Part shown: one piece after another, positions 31,004 through 47,994 of the stretch
Layout of the letters: the number at the start of each line of letters is the position of its first letter
Position numbering within the stretch: position 1 is the stretch's first letter
Assembly: GCF_002734215.1 (NCBI RefSeq)
Contig: NZ_NSEB01000028.1
Span: 289-64,288 of the forward strand
DNA: 64,000 nucleotides
Direction of reading: 5' to 3'
Source of the DNA: Fredinandcohnia onubensis
GTDB taxonomy: Bacteria; Bacillota; Bacilli; Bacillales; Bacillaceae_L
Translations under genes and position numbers: made by a program
Notes under the pieces: generated by a model
What the model saw: only the letters and a program-made list of their open reading frames with translations
The model's database searches: none
Told to the model about the DNA's origin: nothing

Positions 31004-33082
31004 ATGGCAAGAGAGTTCTCCTTAGAAAAGACTCGTAATATTGGTATCATGGCTCACATTGATGCTGGTAAAACAACAACAACTGAGCGTATCCTTTATT
31101 ATACTGGTAAAATCCATAAAATCGGTGAAACACATGAAGGTGCTTCTCAAATGGACTGGATGGAGCAAGAACAAGAACGTGGTATTACGATCACTTCTGC
31201 AGCTACAACTGCATCTTGGAAGAATCACCGCGTTAACATCATCGACACTCCAGGACACGTAGACTTCACAGTTGAGGTTGAACGTTCACTTCGTGTACTT
31301 GATGGTGCAGTAACAGTTCTTGATGCACAGTCAGGTGTTGAGCCACAAACAGAAACAGTTTGGAGACAGGCTACTACTTATGGTGTTCCACGTATTGTAT
31401 TCGTAAACAAAATGGACAAGATTGGTGCTGACTTCCTATACTCTGTAGGCACATTACACGATCGTCTACAAGCGAATGCACACCCGATTCAATTACCAAT
31501 TGGTGCAGAAGATCAATTCAGAGGTATCATTGACCTCGTTGAAATGAATGCAACGTTATATGGTAATGACTTGGGTACTGATATCGAAGTAGTTGAAATT
31601 CCTGAGGAATTTCAAGACCTAGCAAATGAATATCGCGAAAAGCTTGTAGAAGCGGTAGCGGAATTAGATGAAGAATTGATGGAAAGATATCTTGGTGGAG
31701 AAGAAATCTCTAACGAGGAATTACGTGCAGCTATTCGTACAGCTACACTTAAGGTAGAATTCTACCCAGTAACATGTGGTACAGCATTCAAAAACAAAGG
31801 TGTTCAAAAAGTACTTGATGCGGTTATCGATTATCTACCAGCTCCAACAGATGTTGCATCTATTCAAGGTCACCTTCCAGAAACAGGTGAAGAAGTTGAA
31901 CGTCATTCTGATGACAGCGAGCCATTCTCTGCTCTTGCGTTTAAAGTAATGACTGACCCATATGTTGGTAAATTAACTTTCTTCCGTGTATATTCAGGAA
32001 CATTAAATTCTGGTTCATATGTACAAAACTCAACTAAAGGGAAGCGTGAACGTATCGGACGTATCCTTCAAATGCATGCGAATAGCCGTGCGGAAATCTC
32101 AACTGTTTATGCAGGGGACATCGCTGCAGCTGTAGGTTTAAAAGATACAACAACTGGTGATACATTATGTGATGAGAAAGAATTAGTAATTCTTGAATCT
32201 ATGACATTCCCAGAACCAGTTATTCAACTTTCTGTTGAGCCAAAATCAAAAGCTGACCAAGACAAAATGTCTACAGCTTTACAAAAGCTTCAAGAAGAGG
32301 ATCCGACATTTAGAGCACATACTGACCAAGAAACAGGTCAAACGATTATTGCAGGTATGGGTGAGTTACACTTAGACATCCTAGTAGATCGTATGAAGCG
32401 TGAGTTCAAAGTAGAAGCCAATGTTGGTGCACCACAAGTTGCGTATCGTGAAACTTTCCGTCAATCTGCACAGGTTGAAGGTAAATTCGCTCGTCAATCT
32501 GGTGGACGTGGACAATACGGTCACGTTTGGATTGAATTCTCACCAAACGAAGAAGGTAAAGGTTTCGAATTTGAAAACGGAATTGTTGGTGGGGTAGTTC
32601 CACGTGAATACATCCCTGCTGTACAAGCTGGTCTAGAAGACGCTCTAGATAGAGGGGTTCTAGCTGGTTATCCATTGGTTGATATTAAAGCTAGACTTTA
32701 TGATGGTTCATACCATGATGTTGACTCAAGTGAAATGGCGTTTAAAATTGCCGCATCTATGGCACTTAAGAACGCTGCATCAAAATGTCAGCCTGTAATT
32801 CTTGAGCCTGTTATGAGGGTTGAAGTTGTTATTCCTGAGGAATACATGGGAGACATTATGGGTGGTATCACTTCTCGTCGTGGACGTGTTGAAGGTATGG
32901 AAGCACGCGGTAATGCGCAAGTAGTACGTTCGATGGTTCCACTATCTGAAATGTTTGGATATGCTACTTCTTTACGTTCTAACACACAAGGTCGTGGGGT
33001 ATTCACAATGCACTTCGATCATTATGAAGAAGTACCAAAATCAATTTCTGAAGAAATTATCAAAAAAAATAAAGGTGAATAA
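31004..33082 (+). CDS. fusA: Elongation factor G
   Basis: A 692-residue translocation GTPase. G-domain motifs: [17 protein letters not shown] (G1), [10 protein letters not shown] (G2), DTPGHVDF (G3) and [10 protein letters not shown] (G4). Domains II to V are complete, with [14 protein letters not shown] in domain IV. Length and sequence match B. subtilis EF-G. Confidence 0.98.
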   Translation: MAREFSLEKTRNIGIMAHIDAGKTTTTERILYYTGKIHKIGETHEGASQMDWMEQEQERGITITSAATTASWKNHRVNIIDTPGHVDFTVEVERSLRVLDGAVTVLDAQSGVEPQTETVWRQATTYGVPRIVFVNKMDKIGADFLYSVGTLHDRLQANAHPIQLPIGAEDQFRGIIDLVEMNATLYGNDLGTDIEVVEIPEEFQDLANEYREKLVEAVAELDEELMERYLGGEEISNEELRAAIRTATLKVEFYPVTCGTAFKNKGVQKVLDAVIDYLPAPTDVASIQGHLPETGEEVERHSDDSEPFSALAFKVMTDPYVGKLTFFRVYSGTLNSGSYVQNSTKGKRERIGRILQMHANSRAEISTVYAGDIAAAVGLKDTTTGDTLCDEKELVILESMTFPEPVIQLSVEPKSKADQDKMSTALQKLQEEDPTFRAHTDQETGQTIIAGMGELHLDILVDRMKREFKVEANVGAPQVAYRETFRQSAQVEGKFARQSGGRGQYGHVWIEFSPNEEGKGFEFENGIVGGVVPREYIPAVQAGLEDALDRGVLAGYPLVDIKARLYDGSYHDVDSSEMAFKIAASMALKNAASKCQPVILEPVMRVEVVIPEEYMGDIMGGITSRRGRVEGMEARGNAQVVRSMVPLSEMFGYATSLRSNTQGRGVFTMHFDHYEEVPKSISEEIIKKNKGE

Positions 33083-33127
33083 TTGATTTTCGCCTTTACA
33101 TCAAGTATAACTACTTATGTAGGCTCT

Positions 33128-33150
33128 GAAAGTGGGACTAACCCACTTTC
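33128..33150 (+). repeat. Nine-pair hairpin between fusA and tuf
   Basis: GAAAGTGGG (33128-33136) and CCCACTTTC (33142-33150) form a perfect stem with an ACTAA loop. No T-run follows, so it is probably an mRNA processing or stability element between fusA and the more highly expressed tuf. Confidence 0.75.
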
Positions 33151-33201
33151 GGGATATCATACTTACTATAAAAATAACTAATACTTAAGGAGGCTTTTCA
33201 A

Positions 33202-34392
33202 ATGGGAAAAGAGAAATTTGACCGTTCGAAACCACATGCTAATATTGGTACAATTGGACACGTTGACCATGGTAAAACAACTTTAACAGCAGCTATCACT
33301 TCTGTTCTTGCTAAAAGAAGCGGAAAAGGTACTGCAATGGGCTATGACCAAATCGATGGAGCGCCTGAAGAGCGTGAGCGTGGAATCACAATCTCAACTT
33401 CACACGTTGAGTATGAAACTGACAACCGTCACTATGCACACGTTGACTGCCCAGGACACGCTGACTATGTTAAGAACATGATCACTGGTGCTGCTCAAAT
33501 GGATGGTGGGATCCTAGTAGTATCTGCTGCTGATGGCCCAATGCCACAAACTCGTGAACACATCCTTCTTTCTCGTCAAGTAGGTGTTCCATACCTAGTA
33601 GTATTCATGAACAAATGTGATATGGTTGACGATGAAGAATTATTAGAATTAGTAGAAATGGAAGTACGTGACCTTCTTTCTGAATATGAATTCCCTGGTG
33701 ACGACATTCCTGTAATCAAAGGTTCTGCTCTAAAAGCTCTTGAAGGAGAAGCTGAGTGGGAAGAAAAAATCATCGAATTAATGGCGGCTGTTGACGAGTA
33801 CGTTCCAACTCCAACTCGTGACACTGAAAAGCCATTCATGATGCCAGTTGAGGATGTATTCTCAATCACTGGTCGTGGTACAGTTGCTACAGGTCGTGTT
33901 GAGCGTGGACAAGTTAAAGTTGGTGATGTAGTTGAAATCATCGGTTTAACTGAAGAACCAAAATCAACTACTGTAACAGGTGTTGAAATGTTCCGTAAGC
34001 TTCTTGACTATGCTGAAGCTGGTGATAACATCGGTGCACTACTTCGTGGTGTTGCTCGTGAAGATATCCAACGTGGTCAAGTACTTGCTAAGCCAGGTAC
34101 AATCAAGCCACACACTAAGTTTAAAGCAGAAGTTTATGTATTATCAAAAGAAGAAGGTGGACGTCACACTCCATTCTTCTCTAACTACCGTCCTCAGTTC
34201 TACTTCCGTACAACTGATGTAACTGGTATTTGTAACCTTCCAGAAGGTGTAGAAATGGTAATGCCTGGCGACAACATCGAAATGACTGTTGAACTAATCG
34301 CTCCAGTTGCAATCGAAGAAGGAACTAAGTTCTCTATTCGTGAAGGTGGACGTACAGTAGGCGCTGGCGTTGTTGCTACAATCCAAGAGTAA
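33202..34392 (+). CDS. tuf: Elongation factor Tu
   Basis: A 396-residue GTPase that carries aminoacyl-tRNA to the ribosome. G motifs: [23 protein letters not shown] and [10 protein letters not shown]. Domains II and III are complete, with the C-terminal [25 protein letters not shown] precedes the ATG. A strong terminator follows, so tuf is the last gene of its operon. Confidence 0.98.
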   Translation: MGKEKFDRSKPHANIGTIGHVDHGKTTLTAAITSVLAKRSGKGTAMGYDQIDGAPEERERGITISTSHVEYETDNRHYAHVDCPGHADYVKNMITGAAQMDGGILVVSAADGPMPQTREHILLSRQVGVPYLVVFMNKCDMVDDEELLELVEMEVRDLLSEYEFPGDDIPVIKGSALKALEGEAEWEEKIIELMAAVDEYVPTPTRDTEKPFMMPVEDVFSITGRGTVATGRVERGQVKVGDVVEIIGLTEEPKSTTVTGVEMFRKLLDYAEAGDNIGALLRGVAREDIQRGQVLAKPGTIKPHTKFKAEVYVLSKEEGGRHTPFFSNYRPQFYFRTTDVTGICNLPEGVEMVMPGDNIEMTVELIAPVAIEEGTKFSIREGGRTVGAGVVATIQE

Positions 34393-34410
34393 TAATCCCA
34401 ATATGTTTTC

Positions 34411-34442
34411 AAAACAGGCGGATCATACCGCCTGTTTTTTTA
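34411..34442 (+). terminator. Rho-independent terminator after tuf
   Basis: AACAGGCGG and CCGCCTGTT form a nine-pair stem with a six-base loop, followed by a T-run. Confidence 0.95.
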
Positions 34443-34526
34443 TGAGATATTTTCTATATAGAATAGAAGAAAGATCACAATAAATTAGTTTCCAAAATCT
34501 AACGTAAAAATATATTAGGACTTTTG

Positions 34527-34555
34527 TTGAAATGTATACTGATGCTGTGTATAAT
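34527..34555 (+). promoter_or_regulatory. Upstream promoter of the S10 operon
   Basis: TTGAAA (34527-34532) and TATAAT (34550-34555) with an ideal 17-base spacer, about 200 bases before rpsJ. Confidence 0.8.
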
Positions 34556-34558
34556 TGA

Positions 34559-35065
<507 letters not shown>

Positions 35066-35109
35066 TTTTAAAATGAAATAAATTGTAAATATATTAGGAG
35101 GTGTGACTA

Positions 35110-35739
35110 ATGACCAAAGGAATCTTAGGAAGAAAAATTGGTATGACTCAAGTTTTCGTAGGTAATGGTGAGCTTATCCCTGTAACTGTAATCGAAGCTG
35201 CTCCGAACGTAGTTCTTCAAAAGAAATCAGTTGAAACTGATGGCTATGAAGCAGTTCAAATCGGTTTTGACGATAAGAGAGAAAAGCTTTCAAACAAACC
35301 TGAAAAGGGTCATGCTGCAAAAGCAAACACTGCACCTAAGCGCTTCGTACGTGAATTACGTGGAGTTAACTTAGGTGAGTTTGAAGTTGGTCAGGAAGTC
35401 AAAGTTGATATCTTCGCAGAGGGAGATATTGTAGATGTAACAGGAATTTCAAAAGGTAAAGGATTCCAAGGTGCGATTAAGCGCCACGGACAATCTCGCG
35501 GACCTATGAGTCACGGTTCACGTTATCACCGTCGTCCTGGTTCAATGGGACCTGTAGCTCCAAACCGTGTATTCAAAAACAAACTTCTACCTGGTCGTAT
35601 GGGTGGAGAACGTATCACAGTACAAAACTTAGAGATCGTGAAAGTAGATACAGAGCGTAATCTTCTTCTAGTAAAAGGTAATGTGCCTGGTGCGAGAAAA
35701 TCTGTTATTACAGTAAAAAGTGCTGTAAAAGTAAAATAA
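35110..35739 (+). CDS. rplC: Ribosomal protein L3 (uL3)
   Basis: A 209-residue 50S assembly protein. It starts [16 protein letters not shown], and its long loop [19 protein letters not shown]-type segment (residues ~125-145) reaches towards the peptidyl-transferase centre. AGGAGGTG precedes the ATG; 44 bases after rpsJ. Confidence 0.97.
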   Translation: MTKGILGRKIGMTQVFVGNGELIPVTVIEAAPNVVLQKKSVETDGYEAVQIGFDDKREKLSNKPEKGHAAKANTAPKRFVRELRGVNLGEFEVGQEVKVDIFAEGDIVDVTGISKGKGFQGAIKRHGQSRGPMSHGSRYHRRPGSMGPVAPNRVFKNKLLPGRMGGERITVQNLEIVKVDTERNLLLVKGNVPGARKSVITVKSAVKVK

Positions 35740-35763
35740 TTTGCTGGAAAGGAGGACATTTGA

Positions 35764-36387
35764 ATGCCTAAAGTATCATTGTATAACCAATCTGGTTCAG
35801 CTGTAGGAGAAATTGAATTAAACGATTCTGTATTCGGTGTTGAACCAAACAAACAAGTATTATTCGATGCAGTAATTATGCAAAGAGCTTCCTTACGTCA
35901 AGGAACTCACAAAACAAAAATTCGTTCTGAAGTAGCTGGCGGAGGACGTAAACCATGGCGTCAAAAGGGTACTGGTCGTGCTCGTCAAGGTTCTATTCGT
36001 TCACCACAATGGCGTGGCGGTGGAACAGTATTTGGTCCAACTCCAAGAAGCTATAGCTATAAATTACCTAAAAAAGTACGCCGTTTAGCAATCAAATCAG
36101 CATTATCTACTAAGGTATTAGAGGAAAATATTCTAGTATTAGAAAATCTAGTATTAGAAACTCCTAAAACTAAAGAAATGGTTGCGGTACTGAAAGGATT
36201 AAACGTTGATCGTAAAGCGTTAATCGTAACTGCAGATGCAAATGAAGCAGTAGAACTTTCAGCACGTAATATTCCTGGAGTAACAGTTGTTGTTGCTAAT
36301 GGAGTAAATGTTCTTGATGTTCTTAACCATGATAAGCTTGTGATTACTAAAGCTGCGGTGGAAAAAGTAGAGGAGGTGCTCGCATAA
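35764..36387 (+). CDS. rplD: Ribosomal protein L4 (uL4)
   Basis: A 207-residue 50S protein with an extended tunnel loop around [19 protein letters not shown] (residues ~60-78). AAAGGAGG precedes the ATG. It overlaps rplW by one base (TAATG), indicating coupled translation. Confidence 0.97.
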   Translation: MPKVSLYNQSGSAVGEIELNDSVFGVEPNKQVLFDAVIMQRASLRQGTHKTKIRSEVAGGGRKPWRQKGTGRARQGSIRSPQWRGGGTVFGPTPRSYSYKLPKKVRRLAIKSALSTKVLEENILVLENLVLETPKTKEMVAVLKGLNVDRKALIVTADANEAVELSARNIPGVTVVVANGVNVLDVLNHDKLVITKAAVEKVEEVLA

Positions 36388-36674
36388 TGAAAGATCCTCG
36401 TGATATTATTAAGAGCCCTGTTATTACTGAACGTTCATCAGACCTTATGGCTGAAAAAAAATACACATTTGATGTTGACGTGAAAGCTAATAAAACCGAA
36501 GTAAAAGATGCTATTCAGCAAATTTTCGGTGTGACAGTTGAAAAAGTAAACATCATGAACTACAAAGGTAAGTTCAAACGTGTAGGACGTTACAGTGGAT
36601 ATACAAATCGTCGCAGAAAAGCAATAGTTAAGTTAACTGCAGATAGCAAAGAAATCGAATTCTTTGAAGTTTAA
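36387..36674 (+). CDS. rplW: Ribosomal protein L23 (uL23)
   Basis: A 95-residue protein at the exit of the peptide tunnel, the docking site for trigger factor and SRP. It starts [17 protein letters not shown] and has the RNA-binding loop [23 protein letters not shown] overlaps the stop of rplD; GGAGGTG lies within the rplD end. Confidence 0.97.
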   Translation: MKDPRDIIKSPVITERSSDLMAEKKYTFDVDVKANKTEVKDAIQQIFGVTVEKVNIMNYKGKFKRVGRYSGYTNRRRKAIVKLTADSKEIEFFEV

Positions 36675-36682
36675 TTTTATAG

Positions 36683-37531
<849 letters not shown>

Positions 37532-37588
37532 CGGGATTGTGCTACGGTTCATCGGAACCGTAGGTCAATCACGAAGGGAGGTTCACTT

Positions 37589-37867
37589 ATGGGACGCAGT
37601 TTGAAAAAAGGACCTTTTGTAGATGATCACTTAATGAAAAAGGTAGAAAATCAAAATGGATCTGAGAAGAAACAAGTAATTAAAACTTGGTCACGTCGCT
37701 CAACGATTTTCCCTCAATTCATCGGTCATACAATTGCGGTATATGATGGTCGTAAACATGTACCAGTCTATGTTACTGAAGATATGGTAGGTCATAAACT
37801 TGGTGAATTCGCACCAAGCCGTACTTACAAAGGTCACGCAAATGACGATAAGAAAACAAGACGTTAA
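37589..37867 (+). CDS. rpsS: Ribosomal protein S19 (uS19)
   Basis: A 92-residue 30S head protein starting [15 protein letters not shown], with the S19 signature [24 protein letters not shown] precedes the ATG. In the rplB-rpsS gap, CTACGGTTC/GAACCGTAG (~37542-37562) can form a perfect hairpin. Confidence 0.97.
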   Translation: MGRSLKKGPFVDDHLMKKVENQNGSEKKQVIKTWSRRSTIFPQFIGHTIAVYDGRKHVPVYVTEDMVGHKLGEFAPSRTYKGHANDDKKTRR

Positions 37868-37884
37868 TGAGAGGAGGATTATCT

Positions 37885-38226
37885 ATGCAAGCTAAAGCTG
37901 TTGCGAGAACAGTTCGTATTGCTCCTCGTAAGGTTCGTTTAGTAGCAGATCTAATTCGAGGCAAGCAAGTAGGTGAAGCAATCGCGATCCTACGACACAC
38001 ACCAAAGGCTGCTTCTCCTGTTGTAGAAAAGGTATTAAATTCTGCGATTGCGAATGCAGAGCATAACTACGAAATGGACGCTAATAACCTAGTTATTACT
38101 GAAGCATATGTAAATGAAGGTCCAACATTAAAAAGATTCCGTCCAAGAGCTATGGGACGTGCAAGTCAGATTAATAAGCGTACTAGCCACATTACAATCG
38201 TGGTATCAGAAAAGAAGGAGGGATAA
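37885..38226 (+). CDS. rplV: Ribosomal protein L22 (uL22)
   Basis: A 113-residue 50S protein lining the exit tunnel. It starts [20 protein letters not shown] and carries the beta-hairpin near [22 protein letters not shown] at 37885 follows GAGGAGG; the in-frame ATG at 37867 lies before that site and is not used. Confidence 0.96.
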   Translation: MQAKAVARTVRIAPRKVRLVADLIRGKQVGEAIAILRHTPKAASPVVEKVLNSAIANAEHNYEMDANNLVITEAYVNEGPTLKRFRPRAMGRASQINKRTSHITIVVSEKKEG

Positions 38227-38229
38227 GTA

Positions 38230-39509
<1,280 letters not shown>

Positions 39510-39537
39510 TCGATAACCAGGAAGGAGGTCTACGATA

Positions 39538-39801
39538 GTGAGTGAACGTAACCAACGTAAAGTCTACACTGGACGTGTTGTATCTGACAAAATGGATAAA
39601 ACAGTAACTGTTCTAGTAGAAACCTATAAGAAACATTCTCTTTACGGTAAACGCGTAAAGTATTCTAAAAAGTTCAAAGCACATGATGAAAACAATGTTG
39701 CAAAAATCGGCGACGTCGTTAGAATTATGGAGACACGCCCATTATCTGCTACAAAACGCTTCCGTCTTGTTGAAGTAGTAGAGAAAGCAGTTATTATCTA
39801 A
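39538..39801 (+). CDS. rpsQ: Ribosomal protein S17 (uS17)
   Basis: An 87-residue OB-fold 30S protein with GTG start. Family block [17 protein letters not shown] near the N-terminus and [23 protein letters not shown] near the end. GAAGGAGG lies upstream. Confidence 0.97.
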   Translation: MSERNQRKVYTGRVVSDKMDKTVTVLVETYKKHSLYGKRVKYSKKFKAHDENNVAKIGDVVRIMETRPLSATKRFRLVEVVEKAVII

Positions 39802-39848
39802 ATATATATTGTTCGGATCAATCAATAATCCGAAGGGAGGTTTCATGA

Positions 39849-40217
<369 letters not shown>

Positions 40218-40254
40218 TTCGAAATCGATTAGCCTTTAAGGAGGTGCGAAATAG

Positions 40255-40566
40255 ATGCATGTAAAAAAGGGTGACAAGGTACAGGTTATTTCAGGTAAAG
40301 ATAAAGGTAAACAAGGTGTGATCCTTGAAAGCTTTCCAAAGAAAGACCGTGTTCTTGTAGAAGGCGTTAATATCGTAAAGAAACACTCAAAACCGTCTCA
40401 AGTGAATCCACAAGGTGGAATCATTAGCCAAGAGGCACCTATTCATGTATCAAATGTAATGCCATTAGATCCTAAATCTGGTACTCCAACACGTGTTGGT
40501 TACAAAGATGTTGATGGCAAAAAGGTACGTGTAGCAAAAAAATCTGGTGAAGTTTTAGATAAATAG
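40255..40566 (+). CDS. rplX: Ribosomal protein L24 (uL24)
   Basis: A 103-residue assembly-initiating protein. KOW motif [20 protein letters not shown] lies at the N-terminus. AAGGAGGTG precedes the ATG. Confidence 0.97.
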   Translation: MHVKKGDKVQVISGKDKGKQGVILESFPKKDRVLVEGVNIVKKHSKPSQVNPQGGIISQEAPIHVSNVMPLDPKSGTPTRVGYKDVDGKKVRVAKKSGEVLDK

Positions 40567-40590
40567 TAAACAAAGAAAGGAGGTACTTAC

Positions 40591-41758
<1,168 letters not shown>

Positions 41759-41786
41759 TAGCTTGAAAAGAATGGAGGTGTAGTAC

Positions 41787-42323
41787 ATGTCACGTATTGG
41801 TAAAAAACCAATCGAAATACCATCAGGTGTTACTGTAACTTTCAACGGTAATACTGTTACTGTTAAGGGACCAAAGGGCGAATTAACTCGTGCTTTCCAT
41901 CCTGATATGCAAATCAATGTTGAAGAGAACGTAATTAGCGTTACTCGTCCAACTGATAATAAAGAACACCGTGCTCTTCATGGCACAACTCGTAGTCTTT
42001 TAGGAAACATGGTTGAAGGTGTATCCAAAGGTTTTGAAAGAGGTTTAGAGCTAATCGGGGTCGGATACCGTGCTCAAAAATCTGGCAATAAACTTGTCCT
42101 AAACGTTGGATATTCTCATCCAGTAGAAATCGTTCCAGAGACTGGCGTAGAAATCGATGTACCATCTAACACAAAGATCATTGTTAAAGGTATCGACAAA
42201 GAACGCGTTGGAGCGTTAGCTGCTAATATTCGTGGTGTACGTCCGCCTGAGCCTTATAAAGGAAAAGGTATTCGCTACGAAGGTGAATTTGTTCGTCGTA
42301 AGGAAGGTAAAACTGCGAAGTAA
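41787..42323 (+). CDS. rplF: Ribosomal protein L6 (uL6)
   Basis: A 178-residue two-domain 50S protein near the sarcin-ricin loop. It starts [15 protein letters not shown] and ends with the L6 signature [24 protein letters not shown] precedes the ATG. Confidence 0.97.
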   Translation: MSRIGKKPIEIPSGVTVTFNGNTVTVKGPKGELTRAFHPDMQINVEENVISVTRPTDNKEHRALHGTTRSLLGNMVEGVSKGFERGLELIGVGYRAQKSGNKLVLNVGYSHPVEIVPETGVEIDVPSNTKIIVKGIDKERVGALAANIRGVRPPEPYKGKGIRYEGEFVRRKEGKTAK

Positions 42324-42355
42324 GCCTTTTTAGGTAAAAGAAAGGAGAGACGTAA

Positions 42356-42718
42356 ATGATTACGAAACAGGATAAAAATGCAGTTCGTAGAAAAAGACAT
42401 GCTCGTGTTCGTTCTCGTGTTTCAGGAACTGCTACTCGTCCTCGCTTAAATGTGTTCCGCTCAAATAAACACATTTACGCTCAATTAATCGATGATGTGA
42501 ACTCAGTAACAATCGCAAGTGCTTCTACATTAGATAAAGAACTTTCTGTTGAAGGTGCTGGAAATGTAGATGCAGCTACAAAGGTTGGCGAACTAGTTGC
42601 AAAACGTGGAATTGAAAAAGGAATCAAAGAGGTTGTATTCGACCGCGGAGGTTACTTATATCACGGACGTGTTAAAGCACTAGCAGATGCTGCTCGTGAA
42701 GCTGGACTACAATTTTAA
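42356..42718 (+). CDS. rplR: Ribosomal protein L18 (uL18)
   Basis: A 120-residue 5S-rRNA-binding protein. The basic N-terminus [20 protein letters not shown] is followed by the fold with [11 protein letters not shown] and [29 protein letters not shown] precedes the ATG. Confidence 0.97.
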   Translation: MITKQDKNAVRRKRHARVRSRVSGTATRPRLNVFRSNKHIYAQLIDDVNSVTIASASTLDKELSVEGAGNVDAATKVGELVAKRGIEKGIKEVVFDRGGYLYHGRVKALADAAREAGLQF

Positions 42719-42740
42719 TAAAAAAGGAGGGACATTATAG

Positions 42741-43241
42741 ATGCGTCGCATTGATCCAAACAAATTAGAACTTGAAGAACGCGTAGTTACCGTTAACCGT
42801 GTAGCTAAGGTTGTTAAAGGTGGTCGTCGTTTCCGCTTTGCAGCACTAGTTGTTGTCGGTGATAAGAACGGACATGTTGGTTTTGGAACTGGTAAAGCTC
42901 AAGAAGTTCCAGATGCAATTCGTAAAGCAATTGAAGATGCTAAAAAGAATCTTGTTTCTGTACCAATGGTCGGAACAACAATTCCACACCAAGTAATTGG
43001 TCAATTTGGAGCAGGTGAAGTACTATTAAAACCTGCATCTGAAGGTACTGGAGTTATCGCTGGTGGACCAGTTCGTGCGGTATTAGAACTTGCTGGTGTT
43101 GGTGATATCCTTTCTAAGTCATTAGGAACAAATACTCCTGTAAATATGATTCGTGCTACAATAGAAGGATTAACTCAATTAAAGCGTGCTGAAGAAGTAG
43201 CTAAGTTACGTGGTAAATCAGTAGAAGAACTGTTAGGATAG
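42741..43241 (+). CDS. rpsE: Ribosomal protein S5 (uS5)
   Basis: A 166-residue 30S protein important for accuracy. The double-stranded-RNA-binding-like N-domain reads [20 protein letters not shown], and the region [20 protein letters not shown] is the signature. The spectinomycin-loop residues before GGRRF appear wild type. AAGGAGGG lies upstream. Confidence 0.97.
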   Translation: MRRIDPNKLELEERVVTVNRVAKVVKGGRRFRFAALVVVGDKNGHVGFGTGKAQEVPDAIRKAIEDAKKNLVSVPMVGTTIPHQVIGQFGAGEVLLKPASEGTGVIAGGPVRAVLELAGVGDILSKSLGTNTPVNMIRATIEGLTQLKRAEEVAKLRGKSVEELLG

Positions 43242-43253
43242 GAGGGAAAACAC

Positions 43254-43436
43254 ATGTCAAATAAATTAGAAATCACCCTCACTCGCAGTGTCATTGGACG
43301 TCCTGAAGACCAACGTGTAACTGTTCGTACTCTTGGATTGAAAAAATTACATCAAACTGTTGTTCATGATGATAATGCTGCGATTCGCGGTATGATTAAT
43401 AAAGTTGCTCACCTAGTTACGGTTAAAGAACAATAA
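43254..43436 (+). CDS. rpmD: Ribosomal protein L30 (uL30)
   Basis: A 60-residue 50S protein with the signature [20 protein letters not shown]. It starts 12 bases after rpsE with AGGAGGG, and precedes rplO by 33 bases. Confidence 0.97.
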   Translation: MSNKLEITLTRSVIGRPEDQRVTVRTLGLKKLHQTVVHDDNAAIRGMINKVAHLVTVKEQ

Positions 43437-43469
43437 TCGAATTTTTTTCTGAAATAAGGAGGTGCCCAA

Positions 43470-43910
43470 ATGAAACTTCATGAATTACAACCGGCTGAAG
43501 GTTCACGTAAAACACGTAACCGTGTAGGACGTGGAACTGGTTCAGGTAATGGTAAAACATCTGGTAAAGGTCATAAAGGTCAAAAAGCGCGTTCTGGTGG
43601 CGGTGTTCGTCCTGGATTTGAAGGTGGTCAAACGCCTCTATTCCAACGCCTACCAAAACGTGGTTTTACAAACATCAATCGCAAAGACTTTGCAATTGTT
43701 AACCTTGAAACATTAAATCGTTTCGAAGACGGAACAGAAGTTACACCTGAACTTTTAATTGAAACTGGCGTTGTAAGTAAACTTAATGCTGGTGTTAAGA
43801 TCCTTGGAAAAGGTACTCTTGACAAAAAGCTAACAGTTAGAGCTCACAAATTCTCCTCTACTGCTCAACAAGCTATTGAAGCTGCTGGCGGAAAAACTGA
43901 GGTGATTTAA
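43470..43910 (+). CDS. rplO: Ribosomal protein L15 (uL15)
   Basis: A 146-residue 50S protein with a glycine/arginine-rich N-terminal extension ([20 protein letters not shown]) and [18 protein letters not shown]. Its last base is the first base of the secY ATG. AAGGAGGTG precedes its own ATG. Confidence 0.97.
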   Translation: MKLHELQPAEGSRKTRNRVGRGTGSGNGKTSGKGHKGQKARSGGGVRPGFEGGQTPLFQRLPKRGFTNINRKDFAIVNLETLNRFEDGTEVTPELLIETGVVSKLNAGVKILGKGTLDKKLTVRAHKFSSTAQQAIEAAGGKTEVI

Positions 43911-45202
43911 TGTTTCAAACAATCTCCAATTTTATGCGCGTTGGTGATATAAGAAACAAGATTATATTCACCTTACTAATGTTAGTAGTATTTCGAATCG
44001 GCACCTTTATTCCAGTACCAAATGTAAATGCCGATGTTTTAAAAGCGACTGACAGCAATACAGCGTTTGGCCTTTTAAATACATTTGGTGGTGGAGCACT
44101 GTTTAACTTCTCAATCCTTGCAATGGGGATCATGCCTTACATTACTGCTTCAATTATTATTCAATTGTTGCAAATGGACGTTGTTCCTAAATTTACGGAA
44201 TGGTCTAAGCAAGGAGAAGTTGGACGTCGTAAATTGGCTCAATTTACTCGTTATGGCACGATCGTGCTTGGCTTTATCCAAGCATTAGGTATGTCAATCG
44301 GTTTTAACAACATGTCAAACGGGATGTTAATTGAAAATCCAAACATTGGTACTTACCTACTAATTGCTGTAGTTCTAACTGCCGGAACAGCATTTTTAAT
44401 GTGGTTAGGTGAACAGATTACAGCTAAAGGTGTTGGTAACGGAATTTCAATTATTATCTTTGCTGGTATTGTTGCCGCAATTCCTACGGCTGTAAATCAA
44501 TACTATGTACAGCAGTTTCAAGATGCTGGAGACCAGTTATTCTTACGTATCATTACTGTTGTATTGTTGTTAATTGCCGTTATAGCTGTTGTTGTAGGTG
44601 TAATATTTGTACAACAAGCTTTACGAAAAATTCCAATCCAATATGCAAAGCGATTAGCTGCTAATAGCCCGGTTGGAGGACACTCTACTCATTTACCGTT
44701 AAAAGTAAATGCGGCTGGTGTTATTCCTGTAATCTTTGCAGTTTCCTTCATTATTACGCCACCAACGATTGCTTCGTTCTTTGGTCCTAATGCGGTAACT
44801 GAATGGATTCAAAAATATTTTGATTATACTCAGCCTGTTGGGATGATCATATATATCGCACTAATCATTGCGTTCACATATTTCTATACATTTGTTCAAG
44901 TTAATCCTGAGCAAATGGCAGATAATTTGAAAAAGCAAGGCGGCTATATTCCAGGGATTCGCCCAGGAAGAAATACGCAAGAGTATGTAACGAAAATTCT
45001 GTATCGATTAACATTTGTTGGTTCTATTTTCTTAGCAGCTATTTCTGTTCTTCCTGTATTCTTTATAAAATTTGCGAATTTACCGGAGTCTTTACAAATT
45101 GGTGGAACGAGCTTGCTCATCGTTATCGGTGTTGCACTGGAAACAATGAAGCAACTTGAAAGTCAACTTGTAAAACGCCATTATAAAGGATTTATCAAAT
45201 AA
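43910..45202 (+). CDS. secY: SecY, protein-conducting channel subunit
   Basis: A 430-residue membrane protein with ten predicted helices. Plug/TM2a region [22 protein letters not shown] and the cytosolic loop [15 protein letters not shown] are recognisable. It forms SecYEG with the SecE gene product at 17543 and overlaps rplO by one base. A hairpin (AGGTACTGGGAA 45202-45213 with TTCCCAGCACCT 45220-45231) follows directly but lacks a T-run. Confidence 0.98.
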   Translation: MFQTISNFMRVGDIRNKIIFTLLMLVVFRIGTFIPVPNVNADVLKATDSNTAFGLLNTFGGGALFNFSILAMGIMPYITASIIIQLLQMDVVPKFTEWSKQGEVGRRKLAQFTRYGTIVLGFIQALGMSIGFNNMSNGMLIENPNIGTYLLIAVVLTAGTAFLMWLGEQITAKGVGNGISIIIFAGIVAAIPTAVNQYYVQQFQDAGDQLFLRIITVVLLLIAVIAVVVGVIFVQQALRKIPIQYAKRLAANSPVGGHSTHLPLKVNAAGVIPVIFAVSFIITPPTIASFFGPNAVTEWIQKYFDYTQPVGMIIYIALIIAFTYFYTFVQVNPEQMADNLKKQGGYIPGIRPGRNTQEYVTKILYRLTFVGSIFLAAISVLPVFFIKFANLPESLQIGGTSLLIVIGVALETMKQLESQLVKRHYKGFIK

Positions 45203-45235
45203 GGTACTGGGAATACAATTTCCCAGCACCTCTAA

Positions 45236-45913
<678 letters not shown>

Positions 45914-46660
45914 ATGATTATTTGCAAGTCACCAAGAGAGATCGAAATTATGCGCGAGGCTGGAAAGATCGTTGCATTGACACACCAAGAATTACAACAA
46001 TATATTACTCCAGGGATTTCTACGGAAGAACTGGATACAATTGCTGAAAAGTTTATTCGTGGATTTGATGCAATTCCTTCTTTTAAAGGGTATAATGGTT
46101 TTCGCGGTAGTATCTGTACCTCTGTTAATGAAGAGTTGGTACATGGCATGCCAGGTAATCGCGTTTTACAAGATGGAGATATCATTAGTATCGACATCGG
46201 AGCGCAATACAACGGCTATCATGGTGACTCAGCTTGGACATATCCAGTAGGTACGATTCATAACGAAAATCAAAAACTTCTCACTGTAACCGAAGAATCC
46301 CTTTATCGAGGATTAGAGGAAGCAAAACCTGGTGTGCGTCTTTCAAATATTTCTCATGCAATCCAAGTTTATGTCGAAGCGAACAATTTCTCGATCGTAC
46401 GAGAATATGTTGGTCACGGTGTGGGCAAAGAATTACATGAGGAGCCGCAAATTCCACATTACGGTCCTCCTAATAAAGGACCACGTTTAAAACCAGGAAT
46501 GGTACTTGCCGTTGAACCGATGGTAAATGCAGGTAGTCGATACGTGAAGACGTTAGCAGATAACTGGACTGTTGTAACAGTCGATGGCAAAACGTGTGCG
46601 CATTTTGAACATACGATTGCTATTACAGAAACAGGGTATGAGATCTTAACAAAATTGTAA
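45914..46660 (+). CDS. map: Type I methionine aminopeptidase
   Basis: A 248-residue metalloprotease that removes the initiator methionine. Metal ligands are in [16 protein letters not shown] (two Asp), [12 protein letters not shown] (His), VLAVEPMV (Glu) and [12 protein letters not shown] (Glu). It begins immediately after adk; GGGG in the adk end serves as ribosome site. Confidence 0.97.
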   Translation: MIICKSPREIEIMREAGKIVALTHQELQQYITPGISTEELDTIAEKFIRGFDAIPSFKGYNGFRGSICTSVNEELVHGMPGNRVLQDGDIISIDIGAQYNGYHGDSAWTYPVGTIHNENQKLLTVTEESLYRGLEEAKPGVRLSNISHAIQVYVEANNFSIVREYVGHGVGKELHEEPQIPHYGPPNKGPRLKPGMVLAVEPMVNAGSRYVKTLADNWTVVTVDGKTCAHFEHTIAITETGYEILTKL

Positions 46661-46831
46661 GGCACAAACCCTATTCATTAGAATAACATTCATCTAATTT
46701 TTGATTACGTATCTCCGGAAGTTCAGAGCAGTATTAAGGAAACTGGTCGATGGCAAACGTAAAGCAATGTTAGTGTGTATCGAAGTTTGTCAATGAGCAA
46801 GTTACTGATTTGAAGAAGGGAGAACATTCCA

Positions 46832-47050
46832 ATGGCGAAAGACGATGTAATTGAAGTTGAAGGTACTGTTGCTGAAACATTACCTAATGCAATGTTTAAA
46901 GTTGAATTAGAGAATGGTCATACTGTTTTGGCCCATGTTTCTGGTAAAATTCGCATGCACTTTATTCGTATTTTACCCGGAGACAAGGTAACGGTTGAAT
47001 TATCACCTTATGACTTGACTCGCGGTAGGATTACGTACCGTTTTAAATAA
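46832..47050 (+). CDS. infA: Translation initiation factor IF-1
   Basis: A 72-residue OB-fold factor: [20 protein letters not shown], then [27 protein letters not shown] precedes the ATG. The 171-base gap after map holds no intact reading frame; B. subtilis has a small KOW-domain gene (ybzG) there. Confidence 0.97.
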   Translation: MAKDDVIEVEGTVAETLPNAMFKVELENGHTVLAHVSGKIRMHFIRILPGDKVTVELSPYDLTRGRITYRFK

Positions 47051-47079
47051 ATGCGCTCCGAACTATCAAGGAGGTTTGA

Positions 47080-47196
<117 letters not shown>

Positions 47197-47219
47197 ATAA
47201 TAAGGAGGTGTACGTCTAA

Positions 47220-47585
<366 letters not shown>

Positions 47586-47604
47586 TAAGGGAGGTAATGG
47601 ATAA

Positions 47605-47994
<390 letters not shown>

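Noticed and set aside
45202-45231. Terminator between secY and adk
   Set aside because: The stem is strong but is followed by CTAAGATAAAG and no T-run.
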